A stretch of DNA of 64,000 nt from Azolla caroliniana (lineage: Eukaryota; Polypodiophyta): positions 9,424,001-9,488,000 of the forward strand of contig JBHGNT010000004.1 in NCBI GenBank assembly GCA_043228905.1, in the 5' to 3' direction. The notes beneath the pieces were generated by a model. The model was not told the DNA's origin. It ran no database searches and saw nothing but the letters and a program-made list of their open reading frames with translations. Shown here in pieces: positions 45,001-55,379 of this stretch (positions within the stretch are counted from its first letter, which is position 1; every line of letters begins with the position of its first letter). The position numbers and the translations under genes were made by a program.

Positions 45001-45003
45001 AAC

Positions 45004-45016
45004 TGGTATCAGAGCG
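45004..45016 (+). other. Primer-binding site of copia Y
   Basis: TGGTATCAGAGCG lies three bases after the LTR and matches the initiator Met tRNA 3' end. Confidence 0.92.
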
Positions 45017-45029
45017 ACTGTTGCAGAAA

Positions 45030-48000
45030 ATGGAAGGCGGCGGCAGCGGGCAGCCGACGATGATGGTGCTGAATGCACAGAATTACGCCGACTGGAAGAT
45101 CAAGATGGAGGATCTTCTGATTGTTCGGGACCTGTACGAACCGATTGACAGGTCGGAAATACCGAAAGGGGTACTTGAGTCGGAGTGGAAGCTCCTGAAC
45201 CGGAAAGCCGTAGCGACGATCCGACAATACGTCGATGTAAGCGTCCTACAACATGTGGCGAACGACACCAACGCATACGAGATGTGGAAGAAGCTGTCGG
45301 GCCTCTATGAGAGGAAGAATGCGTTGAACCGGACCTCCCTGATGAGGAAGATAGTGAATCTCAAGTACCGGGACGGCGAGAGTATGGTGGAACACGTAAG
45401 CACGTTCATGGGATTCGTGAATCAGCTTGCGGCGATCAAGTTCCCGTTGGAGGATGCAATGCAAGCCATCATCCTGATGTGTACATTGCCGGAAAGCTGG
45501 GAGAACTTGGTGGTGACTCTCAGCACCTCGTGCACCGAAGATAACTTGTCCTTACAAACGGTAAAGACAAGTATTCTGAATGAAGAAGCGCGTCGGAGAG
45601 ATAAGGAACCGGCCTCCGACCCGAAGATGCTGTTTACCGAATCGGATCGGGGAAGACAATGGAACCGGAGTCCGCAAAGACGGGAGAAGTCGGGGACCCG
45701 GTCGCAGTCAAGAGGAAGGCCAACATGCTTCCACTGTGGGAAGCCGGGGCACTTCCGGAAGAACTGTCGGCATTACCGAAAAGACAACGGAGCCGACGAC
45801 ACCGACTCGAAGAAGTCACCGGAGAGAAACGGTGCATACCGGGGAGCCACGGACCGGAGAGGTTCGGATCGGCGAGGGCAGGACCGGAAAGGAACAACGG
45901 CACTCGCGGCAAGTGAGGAAGAAATCATGCTCATCACCGAAGAAGGTGAGCTAAATGTTGCCGGCGATGAGACGACTTGGGTGGTCGATTCCGGAGCATC
46001 GTTCCACCTGACCCCGGAGAGAAGATACTTCTCATCCTACACAGCCGGTGAGCATGGCTGTGTTCGGATGGGAAATGAAGGTACGTGCCGGATTGCCGGC
46101 ATAGGAGACGTGTGGTTGACAACCCCGACCGGATGCAAAATGCTGCTGAAGGATGTCCGACATGTTCCGGAGGTTCGACTGAACCTGATTTCGGCCGGGA
46201 GGCTAGACGATGAAGGCTACACAGGTAGCATCCGGAACGGTGTCATGAAGTTCAGCAAAGGGAGCTTGATAGTGGCTCGGGCCCGGAAGGTCAACACACT
46301 GTACCTGATGAATGCCCGGTTATGTCCGGAAGAGCTGAATGTGGCAGCCGACACTGCCGGTGAGCTGTGGCACAAAAGACTGTGCCACATGAGTGAGAAG
46401 GGGATGAAGAGGCTTGCAGAAGACAACCTCATCCCAGTGAAGCACGTGCACCTGGAGAAGTGCACCGATTGCCTGGCCGGTAAGCAGAACCGAACCTCCT
46501 TCCACTCAAGGCCACCGACGAGACGTAGCGCACCATTGGAGTTGGTGCACACTGACGTGTGTCAGGTAGAGACGAAGTCACATGGCGGAGCCCAGTACTT
46601 CGTAACATTCATCGATGATCATAGCCGAAAACTGTGGACGGCACCGATGAAGACAAAGGACCAAGTGTTGTCCGTCTTCAAAGAACTCCATGCGAGAGTG
46701 GAAAGAGAATCCGGCAAGAAGCTGAAAGCGATACGAGCGGATAACGGAGGGGAATACCGAGGGCAGTTCCAGGAGTACTGTCGCTCGAAGGGAATCCGAC
46801 TCGAGTTTACTGTGCCGAAGACGCCGGAACTGAACGGGCTGGCCGAGAGGATGAACCGGACCATAATGGAGCGGGTCCGGAGTATGCTGGCGCATGCGAA
46901 ATTACCCAAGGGGTTTTGGGCTGAGGCAATGTCGACGGCGACATATGTGATAAACAGATCACCCTCAGTTCCTTTGGACGGAGACACGCCGCAGAGAGTG
47001 TGGACCGGTAAGGAAGTGTCCTACCGGCATCTGAAGGTGTTCGGGTGTCTCGCATACGTGCATGTGGCAAAGGACCGGAGAGGAAAGCTAGATCCTAAGA
47101 CCCGGCCATGCATATTCCTCGGTTACGGCGACGACGAGTTCGGCTACCGAGTATGGGACCCGGTCGACAAGAAGATATTCAGGAGTCGTGATATCATCTT
47201 CATGGAGAACAAGACGCTCGCCGACTGGGAGTCGGAGAAGAAGATGAAGAGCTCCAAGTCGATCGGTGAGGATCAACTCTACGAGGAGCAGTCCCGACCG
47301 GCAAGGGACCGGTTAGCACTCGAGGATCCGGCCGAAGACGGTGAAGAAACAGAACCGGCCGAAGAAGATGAAAATGATACCGGAACTGGCCCCGATCCCG
47401 AAATGGATTCGGATGAAGAAGAAGAATCGGAAGAACCGGTTACCGAAGCTCCGGAACGGAGATACCCTCTAAGAGAGAGAAGGGCCCCCCGGAGATTTCC
47501 GGAACCAGAGCACGTGTTGCTAACCGACGAGGGGGAGCCGGAGAGCTTTGAAGAAGCAAAGCATGACACCCAGAGCCGCAGGTGGTTGAGTGCCATGCAG
47601 GACGAGATGGATTCCCTGCATGAGAACCACACATATGAACTTGTGGAGTTGCCGAAAGGAAAGCGGGCACTGCGAAACAAGTGGGTGTTCAAGCTGAAAC
47701 CGGGAGATGCCGGAAACCCCCCGAGATACAAAGCCAGGATCGTGGTGAAGGGGTTTCAGCAGAAGAAGGGCGTCGACTTCGACGAGATATTTGCCCCGGT
47801 AGTGAAGATGACCTCCATCCGGACGGTGCTGAGCATAGCGGCAAGCATGGACCTCGAGGTAGAACAGATGGACGTGAAGACGGCATTCCTTCACGGTGAC
47901 CTCGAAGAAGAGATCTACATGCAGCAACCGGAAGGATTCGAGAAGAAAGGGAAGGAGCACCTGGTATGCCGGTTGAAGAAGAGCCTTTACGGACTGAAGC

Positions 48001-49106
48001 AGGCTCCCCGGCAATGGTACCGGAAGTTCGACTCCTTCATGACCGACGAAGGGTACCTCAAAACGCAGTCCGACCACTGCGTGTTTGTGAAGAAGTTCGA
48101 AGGAGGAGACTCCCTAATACTCCTCCTGTACGTGGACGACATGTTGATCGTCGGACGGGACCAGGTCAAGATACGGATGCTGAAGAAGGCTCTTCACCGA
48201 ACCTTCTCAATGAAGGACCTGGGTCCGGCGAGGCAAATACTAGGGATGCACATCATCCGGGACCGGAGCAAGAAGCAGTTGTGGCTGTCACAAGAGAAGT
48301 ACGTGACAAAGGTGCTTCAACGGTTCAACATGTCGGAAGCAAGACCGGTCGGATCAACCCTACCGGCAAACTGCAAGTTGTCCAGCAAGCAAAGTCCCAA
48401 GACAAAGGCTGAAAAGGAGGATATGATGAAAGTGCCGTATGCCTCAGCTGTCGGGAGCTTGATGTACGCCATGGTGTGTACGAGACCGGACATCGGATAT
48501 GCAGTCGGAGTGGTGAGCCGGTACATGAGCAATCCCGGCAAAGAGCATTGGAACGCGGCCAAGTGGATACTCCGATACCTGAAGGGCACGGCAAACGTGT
48601 GCCTCCGATTCGGCTCCGGTAAGCCCGAACTCGAAGGCTTTACTGATTCTGATATGTCGGCTGATGCAGATACCAGCCGGTCCACATCAGGGTATGTGAT
48701 GACGTATGCAGGGGGAGCTGTTTCGTGGCAGTCGAGGCTGCAGAAGACGGTTGCGTTGTCAACCACGGAGGCGGAGTACATGGCGGCTGTTGAAGCCGGC
48801 AAGGAAATAATATGGATGAAGGACTTCATTAGAGAGCTCGGTATCCGGCAAGAGGAGTACCGACTCTACTGCGATAGTCAGAGTGCCATCCACCTTGCGA
48901 AGAACGCGGCCTACCATTCCCGGACGAAACACATCCAGCGTAGATACCACTGGATCCGGGAAAGGATAGAGGACAAGGAGTTCGTGCTGACGAAGATCCA
49001 CACGGACGAGAACGGGTCGGATATGCTGACCAAGGTCCTCACACCCGACAAGCTGGAAGCATGCCGGAAGAGGGTCGGATTGGAGAGACATCCCATGCCG
49101 AAGTGA
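45030..49106 (+). CDS. gag-pol polyprotein of copia Y (1358 residues)
   Basis: The chosen start is the first ATG after the primer site (45030); the frame is also open upstream into the LTR, but without ATG. Order: gag (LNAQNYADWKIKMEDLL, LMRKIVNLKYR, LPESWENLVVTLS), zinc knuckle CFHCGKPGHFRKNC (about 233-246), protease WVVDSGASFHLT (about 316-327), integrase HHCC (LWHKRLCH from about 445; CTDCLAGK), and core Asp in HTDVCQ (about 507), Asp in RADNGGEY (about 571) and Glu in PELNGLAERMN. RT follows with QMDVKTAFLHGDLEEE (about 945-960) and LLYVDDMLIVG (about 1033), then RNase H with TDSDMSADADTSRSTSGY and STEAEYMAA to the end. There are no stops and all catalytic residues are present. Products act in cytoplasmic particles and, for integrase, in the nucleus. 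Confidence 0.97.
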   Translation: MEGGGSGQPTMMVLNAQNYADWKIKMEDLLIVRDLYEPIDRSEIPKGVLESEWKLLNRKAVATIRQYVDVSVLQHVANDTNAYEMWKKLSGLYERKNALNRTSLMRKIVNLKYRDGESMVEHVSTFMGFVNQLAAIKFPLEDAMQAIILMCTLPESWENLVVTLSTSCTEDNLSLQTVKTSILNEEARRRDKEPASDPKMLFTESDRGRQWNRSPQRREKSGTRSQSRGRPTCFHCGKPGHFRKNCRHYRKDNGADDTDSKKSPERNGAYRGATDRRGSDRRGQDRKGTTALAASEEEIMLITEEGELNVAGDETTWVVDSGASFHLTPERRYFSSYTAGEHGCVRMGNEGTCRIAGIGDVWLTTPTGCKMLLKDVRHVPEVRLNLISAGRLDDEGYTGSIRNGVMKFSKGSLIVARARKVNTLYLMNARLCPEELNVAADTAGELWHKRLCHMSEKGMKRLAEDNLIPVKHVHLEKCTDCLAGKQNRTSFHSRPPTRRSAPLELVHTDVCQVETKSHGGAQYFVTFIDDHSRKLWTAPMKTKDQVLSVFKELHARVERESGKKLKAIRADNGGEYRGQFQEYCRSKGIRLEFTVPKTPELNGLAERMNRTIMERVRSMLAHAKLPKGFWAEAMSTATYVINRSPSVPLDGDTPQRVWTGKEVSYRHLKVFGCLAYVHVAKDRRGKLDPKTRPCIFLGYGDDEFGYRVWDPVDKKIFRSRDIIFMENKTLADWESEKKMKSSKSIGEDQLYEEQSRPARDRLALEDPAEDGEETEPAEEDENDTGTGPDPEMDSDEEEESEEPVTEAPERRYPLRERRAPRRFPEPEHVLLTDEGEPESFEEAKHDTQSRRWLSAMQDEMDSLHENHTYELVELPKGKRALRNKWVFKLKPGDAGNPPRYKARIVVKGFQQKKGVDFDEIFAPVVKMTSIRTVLSIAASMDLEVEQMDVKTAFLHGDLEEEIYMQQPEGFEKKGKEHLVCRLKKSLYGLKQAPRQWYRKFDSFMTDEGYLKTQSDHCVFVKKFEGGDSLILLLYVDDMLIVGRDQVKIRMLKKALHRTFSMKDLGPARQILGMHIIRDRSKKQLWLSQEKYVTKVLQRFNMSEARPVGSTLPANCKLSSKQSPKTKAEKEDMMKVPYASAVGSLMYAMVCTRPDIGYAVGVVSRYMSNPGKEHWNAAKWILRYLKGTANVCLRFGSGKPELEGFTDSDMSADADTSRSTSGYVMTYAGGAVSWQSRLQKTVALSTTEAEYMAAVEAGKEIIWMKDFIRELGIRQEEYRLYCDSQSAIHLAKNAAYHSRTKHIQRRYHWIRERIEDKEFVLTKIHTDENGSDMLTKVLTPDKLEACRKRVGLERHPMPK

Positions 49107-49114
49107 AGGGGGAG
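49106..49114 (+). other. Polypurine tract of copia Y
   Basis: AAGGGGGAG lies two bases before the 3' LTR and overlaps the last base of the gag-pol stop codon. It primes plus-strand DNA synthesis in this family. Confidence 0.85.
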
Positions 49115-49116
49115 TT

Positions 49117-49722
49117 TGTTGGGATTACGGTCCCTTCGGATGGGATGGTCGGATATCGGAGATGAATGCCGACAAGCCCGGTTTCGGTTTCGGATCCGGA
49201 TGACGAAGACCCCGGCTTCGGTACCGGATGACGAATGTACCCGGAGAGCAATCCGGATGCAGGGACATATCCGTGAATATGTTCGCTACGAGCCCCCTGA
49301 GGCTATAGTTGTAAATAGCCCAAAGTCATATAAGTATAAATATGACTTAGGGCAAACAGTTTTCCTGTTGCTCATTATTTTTCTGTTTTTCCACTCAAGA
49401 GGAGTGAAGAGGGAGCAGCCGTGAGAGAGAGAGAGAGATAGAGCGCGAGAGAGGAAGAGGTAGACGCCTCTGTGTATTTCCGCCGCCTGTGGCGAGGACA
49501 GCGAGCTCAAGGTCGTCGCCTTGGAGCTCGTCATTGTATATTTCTCTGTGCATAGTTTGGTTCGGAGTCTCGCACTCCCGTGGTTTTTCCCGTATAGGGT
49601 TTTCCACGTTAATCCCTGTGTATCGCGTCTTTCTCTGTATTTCCTATTTTCTGCTACATTGATCCGCGATTAATCGGTTGTGGCCGAGTGGTGAAGGTGA
49701 ATCCAAGCGTTGATTCCCAACA
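49117..49722 (+). repeat. 3' LTR of copia Y
   Basis: The 606-bp copy is identical to 44395-45000 apart from one transition near 49658. It abuts the polypurine tract (49106-49114) and the CGGTT duplication. Confidence 0.97.
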
Positions 49723-51326
49723 CGGTTCGGATACAACAAGTACATGGTGCATCACTATGCGTACATGACATGTGTAGCGGAAGTGCCTGAGCCGGAGAGC
49801 TACGCAAAAGCGGCAAAGAACGCTAATTGGCGTGCCGCCATGGAGGAAGAGATGATTGCACTTGCCGAGAATGAAACTTGGAACCTGGTTGACACCCCCA
49901 AGGGTGTAAATTTGATGGGATGCAGGTGGGTGTACAAGATCAAGTACAACACCGACAGTTTGGTCAACCGATACAAGGCCCGGTTAGTAGCAAAAGGCTA
50001 TGCGCAACAACATGGCATCGATTACGATGAGACGTTGGTGTTGTTCGTGCAGATGACAATCGTCCGTGTTTTGCTAGCAGTAGTTGCGGCGAAGGGCTGG
50101 CACATACATCTAATGGATGTAAAATGAGTTCCTGCAAGGCGAGCTTGAGGAACAAGTGTACGTGGTACAGCCCCCTAGATTTCACTCTGGAACAAACACT
50201 TCGGCGGTATGCCGGTTGAAGAAGTCCCTTTACGGACTAAAGCAAGCCCTGCATGCCTGGAATGTAAACATCACGCAACAATTGTGTCGGATGGGATTTG
50301 CGATGTCCAAATCGGACTCTTCATTGTTTGTCTGGTAAAGTTGACTTGGGCCGGTTAGTATTTTACTTTATGTTGATGACTTGGTCATCGCTGGCGTCGA
50401 CCTAGGTGAAATTGATCGCGTAAAGCTCCAGCTTGTGGCATCATTTGATATGAAGGACCGGGGGGACCTTCATTACTTTCTCGGGATCAAAGTGATCCGA
50501 ACCCCCGAAGACATATTGATCAGCCAACGGCATTACGTGCTGAGTATGCTCTTCAAGTTCAGGATGGTGGCCTGTAAGTCTGTCTCAACTCCTCTGGACA
50601 GAACCGTGAAGCTTCGCCCTGACTCCGTAAAGGTCTGCAACCCGAAAAGGTTCCGACAGATTGTCGGAAGCCTCATATACTTGACTAGCACCCGGCCGGA
50701 CCTCAGTTACCCAGTCGGCTTGATTAGTTGGTTCATGGCACGGCCAACCAAGGAGCACCTCAAGTATGCGCAACGCGTACTCCGGTACGTTAGTGGCACT
50801 AAGGACCGGGGGCTACTATATCGGACCGCTACTACTGTTCAACTAGTCGGCTATATAGATGTCGACTAGGCCGGAAACGTCGGTGATCACCGATCCACAT
50901 ACGGATTCACGTTCTCCCTTGGGAGTGCCGTGATCGCGTGGAGTAGCAAGAAGCAGCTGACAGTTGCATTGTCCAGCATAGAGGCTGAGTATCGAGGAGC
51001 AGTTGTCACAACATGCGAAGCCATATGGCTGAAGTGGTTACTTAAGGATCTACAGGTGGACGTGTCTGATCCGACGACGATCTACTGCGACAACCGCAAC
51101 AACATCCAACTTGCGAAGAACCCCGTCTTCCACGCCCAGACTATGCATGTTGAGGTGCACTACCACTTTGTCCGTGAGCGGTTCTCTCTGGTGAAGTTGA
51201 ACTTCAATATGTTTCGATGGATCGGCAAACCGCTGACATTTTCACCAAGCCCGTTGGTCTGGACAAGTTGCGGCAATTCTTGGGTGCGCTTGAGTTGCGG
51301 CACCTTGATGTGCCGAACTTGAGGGG
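49723..51326 (+). pseudogene. RT and RNase H of copia E
   Basis: The frame continues after Y: YNKYMVHHYAYMTC, GCRWVYKIKYN, ARLVAKGYAQQHGIDYDE. One frame break at about 50125 falls inside the block LMDVK...LQGELEEQ. The palm FYFMLMTWSS-region is shifted, so VDD is recovered only in another frame near 50375. RNase H has two visible blocks, STYGFTFSLGSAVIAWSSKK and SIEAEYRGA, and ends HLDVPNLRG at 51321. A first polypurine-like tract (51321-51329) follows. Confidence 0.83.
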
Positions 51327-51762
51327 GAGAAAAGTCCCGCAAGACCAAGGAAAGAACAAGAAAGAAGCAGGAGTGACCGCGACATCAAATCGGATGACGA
51401 ATTCGATTTAGTGTTGACTGAAGAAGCCGAAGGCGGATCCACAGAAGAGTCTGGAAGCGGACGAGAGGGCAGCAGCCGAAAGAAAGAGCCGGAGCCAAAC
51501 AAACATGTGGGAGATGAAGCCAACAAGGCTGAGAAGGCCAAGATTGAGGACGAATTGGAGACAGCCAATTCGGACAAAAGCGGAGACGAATCGAAGGCCA
51601 AGCGGAATAAAGGGCAGTAGAAGAGGCGCCAACATCGTGATAGCAAGGGAGCTGGAAAAGGCCGCACGAGCAAACAAGCCAACCGAAAGGGTCAAGGCGT
51701 AGGGAATTGAACAGGTCGAGGAGTACAAGCGAGGCATGAAGCCAAGAAAAACTGGAGGGAAG
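51327..51762 (+). other. Post-pol region of copia E
   Basis: About 470 bases lie between the end of pol and the real polypurine tract at 54924, with D2 inserted at 51763. A short Glu/Lys/Ser-rich frame (51411-51620, 69 residues) lacks recognisable domains. The tract CTTGAGGGGGAG occurs at both edges (51319-51329 and 54921-54932). Confidence 0.55.
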
Positions 51763-52064
51763 TGTTGGGGACAAGGTCGTCAGTGCGGAAGAACAAACAA
51801 CATCTGTGATGTTGAAGGACCTATGTATGAGAATGAACAAGATATACACAAATAGAGACAGAGAGAGATAGGCACAAAGAAATGTTTTATTTCTTAATAG
51901 CAACAGTTACAAATGACAACCGACCTTCACTAAAGGTTACAAAGTCACTTTATATAGTGACTATCCTAGGGCAACTGCCCTTTATGCTATTTACAGAAAT
52001 AGCCCAAACTTGGGTTGTCCAAAGGGACAGTGTGAATACGGTCATTATACACTCGTATTCGACA
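51763..52064 (-). repeat. 3' LTR of copia D2
   Basis: 302 bp, ends TGTTGGGGACAAGG and GTATTCGACA on the plus strand. A polypurine tract (CTCCCTCG on plus) abuts it at 52065. It is close to the D1 LTRs. Confidence 0.9.
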
Positions 52065-54612
52065 CTCCCTCGTAATGGGCGTATACATGGCTTATTTGGA
52101 ATTACAAGTATATACAAAGTATATTGGACAGATCGGTTTTGTTCAAGTCGGCAAGATCTGAAGACAAAAAACTGAACTAGTCGGGTCGGAAGAGCTAAAG
52201 TCGATCCTCAAAGGACCGATGTCGGTTGTCCGAAACCATCCTGTGCTGTGTGTCCGACTTTAACCGAACCGATTTTTCGTTACCCCCATCTGGGGCCGGA
52301 GGGACCGGAAGCGATCCGCCGAAAGACACTTGGGCATTCCATCTACGACATTACCGGTTATGGAAATCTTCTCGAGACCGATTTTCCGTGAAATGACGCA
52401 GTCCCGAACAAAGTGATATCAAACGTCGATATGCTTGGAGAACTGAGTGGTGAACCGGATTTTTTGACAAAGCAACAGCACCCTAACTATCATTGTAGAC
52501 AACTGGAACCGAGTCTAGGTCGACTTGTCGAAACGTGTGCGCCAACCGACCGAGCCATAAAGCTTCTTTTGCCGCGTCGGACGTTTCAACTTCCACAAGA
52601 TTGCTCCATTGTCGAATTTGTAACAATATCCGGTCGTTGATTTCCGACTGTCCACGCAGTCGGCGAAGTCCGAGTCGATGTAACCGACTACGCTTGAGGT
52701 TGAGTTCGGGCCAAAAAGAATATTGTGGTCTTTTGTGCCAGCTACATATTTGAACGCATGCACACTGTCGGAAACTTATGAAAAGAAGGTCGCCGCGATG
52801 AAGATGTATCTAATCCGGTGCCTCTACAACTTGTGGATTAAAGAATGTCGTGGTCTTTTGTGACAGCTAGATATCTGAATGCATGCTTGACTGCGTTCCA
52901 ATACAATCAGCCTAGGTTGTGCATGAATCTGCTGACGACTCCTACGACGTGAGAAATATCAGGCCGTGTCACGACCATCGCGTACATAAAGGAGCCGATT
53001 TCCGGTCCATACGATACGGACTTCATATCTTCCCCCTCCGGACCAGTTGTTAGGTCTCGCTGAGATAACCGAAGGTTAATGGGGAGCGGGGTCGAAGCAG
53101 AGTTGGCCGACTGCATGTTGAAGCGTTCCAAGACACATCTGATGTAGTCGGTTTGAGACAAGAAAAGTTGTCGTTTATCGTGATGCCGACTAATCTTCAT
53201 ACCAAGTATGTGTCTTGCCGAACAGAGCTCCTTCATGGAAAACTTCAACAGCAATTTCCGAACGAGTTCAGTGAGCTCTCTGGCATGTCGGCCGAAGAGT
53301 AGCACGTCTTCCACGTAAATGATGAGGAAGACGGGAGACCCATCTTGAGTTGTTTTGGTGAAGAGACAGTAGTCCTCATCGCTCTTCGAGAAGCCGACCG
53401 ACTGGATGAAGTCATCGAACTTCCTGTACCACTGTCGGGGTGCCTATTTCAGGCCGTATAAAGTCTTCCTGAGTTGGCAGACTAGATGTTCCTGGTCGGA
53501 TGCCACAAACCCTTTCAGCTACTCCATATAGATTTCCTCCTATAGGTCACCGTGGAGGAATGTCGTTTTTACATCTACTTGAATCAACTCCAAGTTGTCG
53601 GTGGCCACGACGTCGAGCATGAAACGAAGGGTTGTTATTTTCACCACTGGTGAAAAGATTTCGTCGAAGTTGACACCATATTCTTGTCTAAATCCCTTCG
53701 CAACTAATCTGGCCTTGTACTTTGGGTTGGTCTAGTCAGACATCTCATTTAGTCGATAGACCCACTTACACGGAAGAGCACGTCGATACTTTGGCAATTC
53801 GACCAGGTCCCAAGTCTTGTTTGCGCGAATGGAGTGCATTTCCGACTCCATCGCCAGATGCCAGGTGGTTGAGTCGTCAGATGCTGATGCTTCTTCGTAA
53901 GACATCAGTTCGCCGGCGTCGGTAAAGAAAATTCCGGGAGAGTACCTTTCTGGAGGTTGCGACAGTCTCTCGGATCTTCGAGGTATGACTGGACTGGTCC
54001 CACGAGGTATAGGTGTCAGATGGTCGGAAGCCGAACCATTCAGTTATGCTCAATCAGTGGATTCAGGATGAGAGGTGTCAATTACCCGTGAAACTGATCT
54101 CGTGTTGTGCGTTGGGCCTTCATGAAGGGTTGGCACTTCGGAAACTATTACCCTTCCGACTTCAATAGGCCTTTCGGCCGTTTTATGCATAGCCGACTCG
54201 TTGAACACGACGTCGTCCAAATTTCAGACAATTTGTCTGCGCTCGGGGTCCCACAGTCGGTATCCGAACTCGCCGTCGAGTCCATATCCAAAGAAAACGC
54301 ATTTCCTTGATCTTGGTTCAAGTTTCCGGCGGTCTTCTTTCGGTATGAAGGCATACGCCTCGCAACCGAAGATCCTCAGCTTGTCATAATTCAGCTTACT
54401 ACCGGTCCATGTTTCCTGAGGTATTTTAAGTCCTAGAGGTCTACTTGGCGACATATTTATTATGTGTACTACTGTAAGTAGAGCCTCCGCCCAGAAGCCA
54501 TCCGACAGTCCGGAGTGTTGGAGCATGGATACTATCCGTTCTTGAATCGTCCGATTCATGCGTTTAGCAATTCCGTTCTGCTCCGAACTATAGGGTGCCG
54601 TATATTCACGTG
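52065..54612 (-). pseudogene. pol remnants of copia D2
   Basis: Minus strand, right to left: integrase C-terminal part (SGLSDGFWAEALLT, KLNYDKLRIFGCEAYAFIP; 54550-54300), pre-RT linker (54290-53850), and RT with NDVKTTFLHGDL-like and palm remnants (about 53590-53300). Then come FSMKELCSARHILGMKI and TRPDISHVVGVVSRFM (53314-52907). RNase H (DSDFADCVDSRKSTTGY) lies at 52763-52600. A 3' non-coding part shared with D1 ends at the LTR. Many stops. It holds an inverted gag piece at 52765-52848. Confidence 0.83.
52724..52893 (+). repeat. Inverted gag piece between two copies of a 43-bp segment in D2
   Basis: The segment TGTGGTCTTTTGTG...CATGCACACT (52724-52766) recurs with changes at 52849-52893. 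Between them the plus strand encodes ETYEKKVAAMKMYLIRCLY, a gag fragment of the same family (compare D1 gag), so it is inverted relative to the rest of D2. Confidence 0.85.
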
Positions 54613-54892
54613 GTCTTCTGTGATGTTGAAGGACCTGTGTATGAGAATGAACAAGATACACACAGATAGAGGGAGAGAGAGAGAGAGAGAGAGAGATAAG
54701 CACAAAGAAACGTTTTATTTCTGAATAGCAACAGTTTCAAATGACAACCGACCTTCACTAAAGGTTACAAAGTCACTTGATATAGTGACTATCCTAGGGC
54801 AACTGCCCTTTTTGCTATTTACAGAAATAACCCAAACTTGGGCTATCCAAAGGGACAGTGTGAATACGGACATTGTACACTCGTATTCGACA
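54613..54892 (-). repeat. 5' LTR of copia D2, truncated
   Basis: It matches the left LTR from CTGTGATGTTGAAGG to GTATTCGACA but lacks the roughly 45 bases that would include the end next to the primer site. Integrase coding sequence joins it directly. Confidence 0.88.
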
Positions 54893-54932
54893 CAAAGGAT
54901 TGGAAGAGCCTCAGGTTGAGCTTGAGGGGGAG

Positions 54933-55374
54933 TGTTGAAATACAAGCTCAACATTGACCGGATCAGTTGTGCAAGTGGAGAACTGGATCAGTTTGGACCG
55001 ATCGGTTAGGCCGGATCGGTGTGTAAACCCGTTCGTAAATTGGTGTGCAACAAGAAGCCGGATCGGTGCGGAAATCGGGAGGCTGTTGAATAGATATTCT
55101 ACGACGGAATATATTTGGGAGTTAGTGTAGGAGCTCAGTTATGAGCATTGAAGTACGTGTCAATACTTCTGCCAGTCCGTATGGACTTGTATAAAAGTGT
55201 TCTTTGAGCACATCCTATGTACAGAGTTTACACATTATTCGAATTCAGTTTTTCTGTGTGTGTTTTCCTCTCACTCTCTCCCGTGTACATTGTGTCTTAA
55301 GCTCTCCATTAAACCTATTTTTTTCTCTATGGGTATTATGTGTTTTGTATAGCTTCCGCACGTAACATTTCACA
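54933..55374 (+). repeat. 3' LTR of copia E
   Basis: It starts TGTTGAAATACAAGC right after GAGGGGGAG and ends ACATTTCACA, followed by CTCTA. Its start holds several imperfect repeats of GGATCGGTGYG-like sequence, which explains the length difference from the 5' LTR. Confidence 0.9.
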
Positions 55375-55379
55375 CTCTA

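Larger units (their letters stand above)
44395..49722 (+). mobile_element. Young, apparently intact Ty1/copia element Y
   Basis: The element is 5328 bp with two 606-bp LTRs that differ by one base by my reading. It has a perfect 5-bp target duplication CGGTT (44390-44394 and 49723-49727), a primer site, one uninterrupted gag-pol frame and a polypurine tract. All conserved catalytic motifs are present. It is inserted in element E, whose reading frame is continuous once Y is removed. It is the only copy in the window that looks able to move on its own. Confidence 0.97.
51763..54892 (-). mobile_element. Ty1/copia element D2, 5' part deleted and rearranged
   Basis: The left LTR (51763-52064) is complete and the right one (54613-54892) is missing its inner end. 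Between them are minus-strand RNase H, RT and integrase pieces, but gag, protease and the first part of integrase are deleted. The flanks GGAAG and CAAAG match at 3 of 5. D2 sits in the post-pol region of E, whose polypurine tract and LTR follow at once. It is the same family as D1 and retains the RT/RNase H part that D1 lacks. Confidence 0.88.
34573..55374 (+). mobile_element. Ty1/copia element E, expanded threefold by nested insertions
   Basis: E's own sequence is 34573-35070, 41792-44394, 49723-51762 and 54893-55374, about 5.6 kb; the other 15.2 kb are G, Y and D2. A 5' LTR, a mutated primer site (TAGTATCAGAGCA, 34952-34964), gag, protease, integrase, RT, RNase H, a polypurine tract (54924-54932) and a 3' LTR appear in order. 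The target duplication CTCTA is perfect (34568-34572 and 55375-55379). E is the same family as A. Confidence 0.92.

Noticed and set aside
45246-48829. Minus-strand ORFs under the Y polyprotein
   Set aside because: All lie antisense to the intact gag-pol and show no conserved domains.
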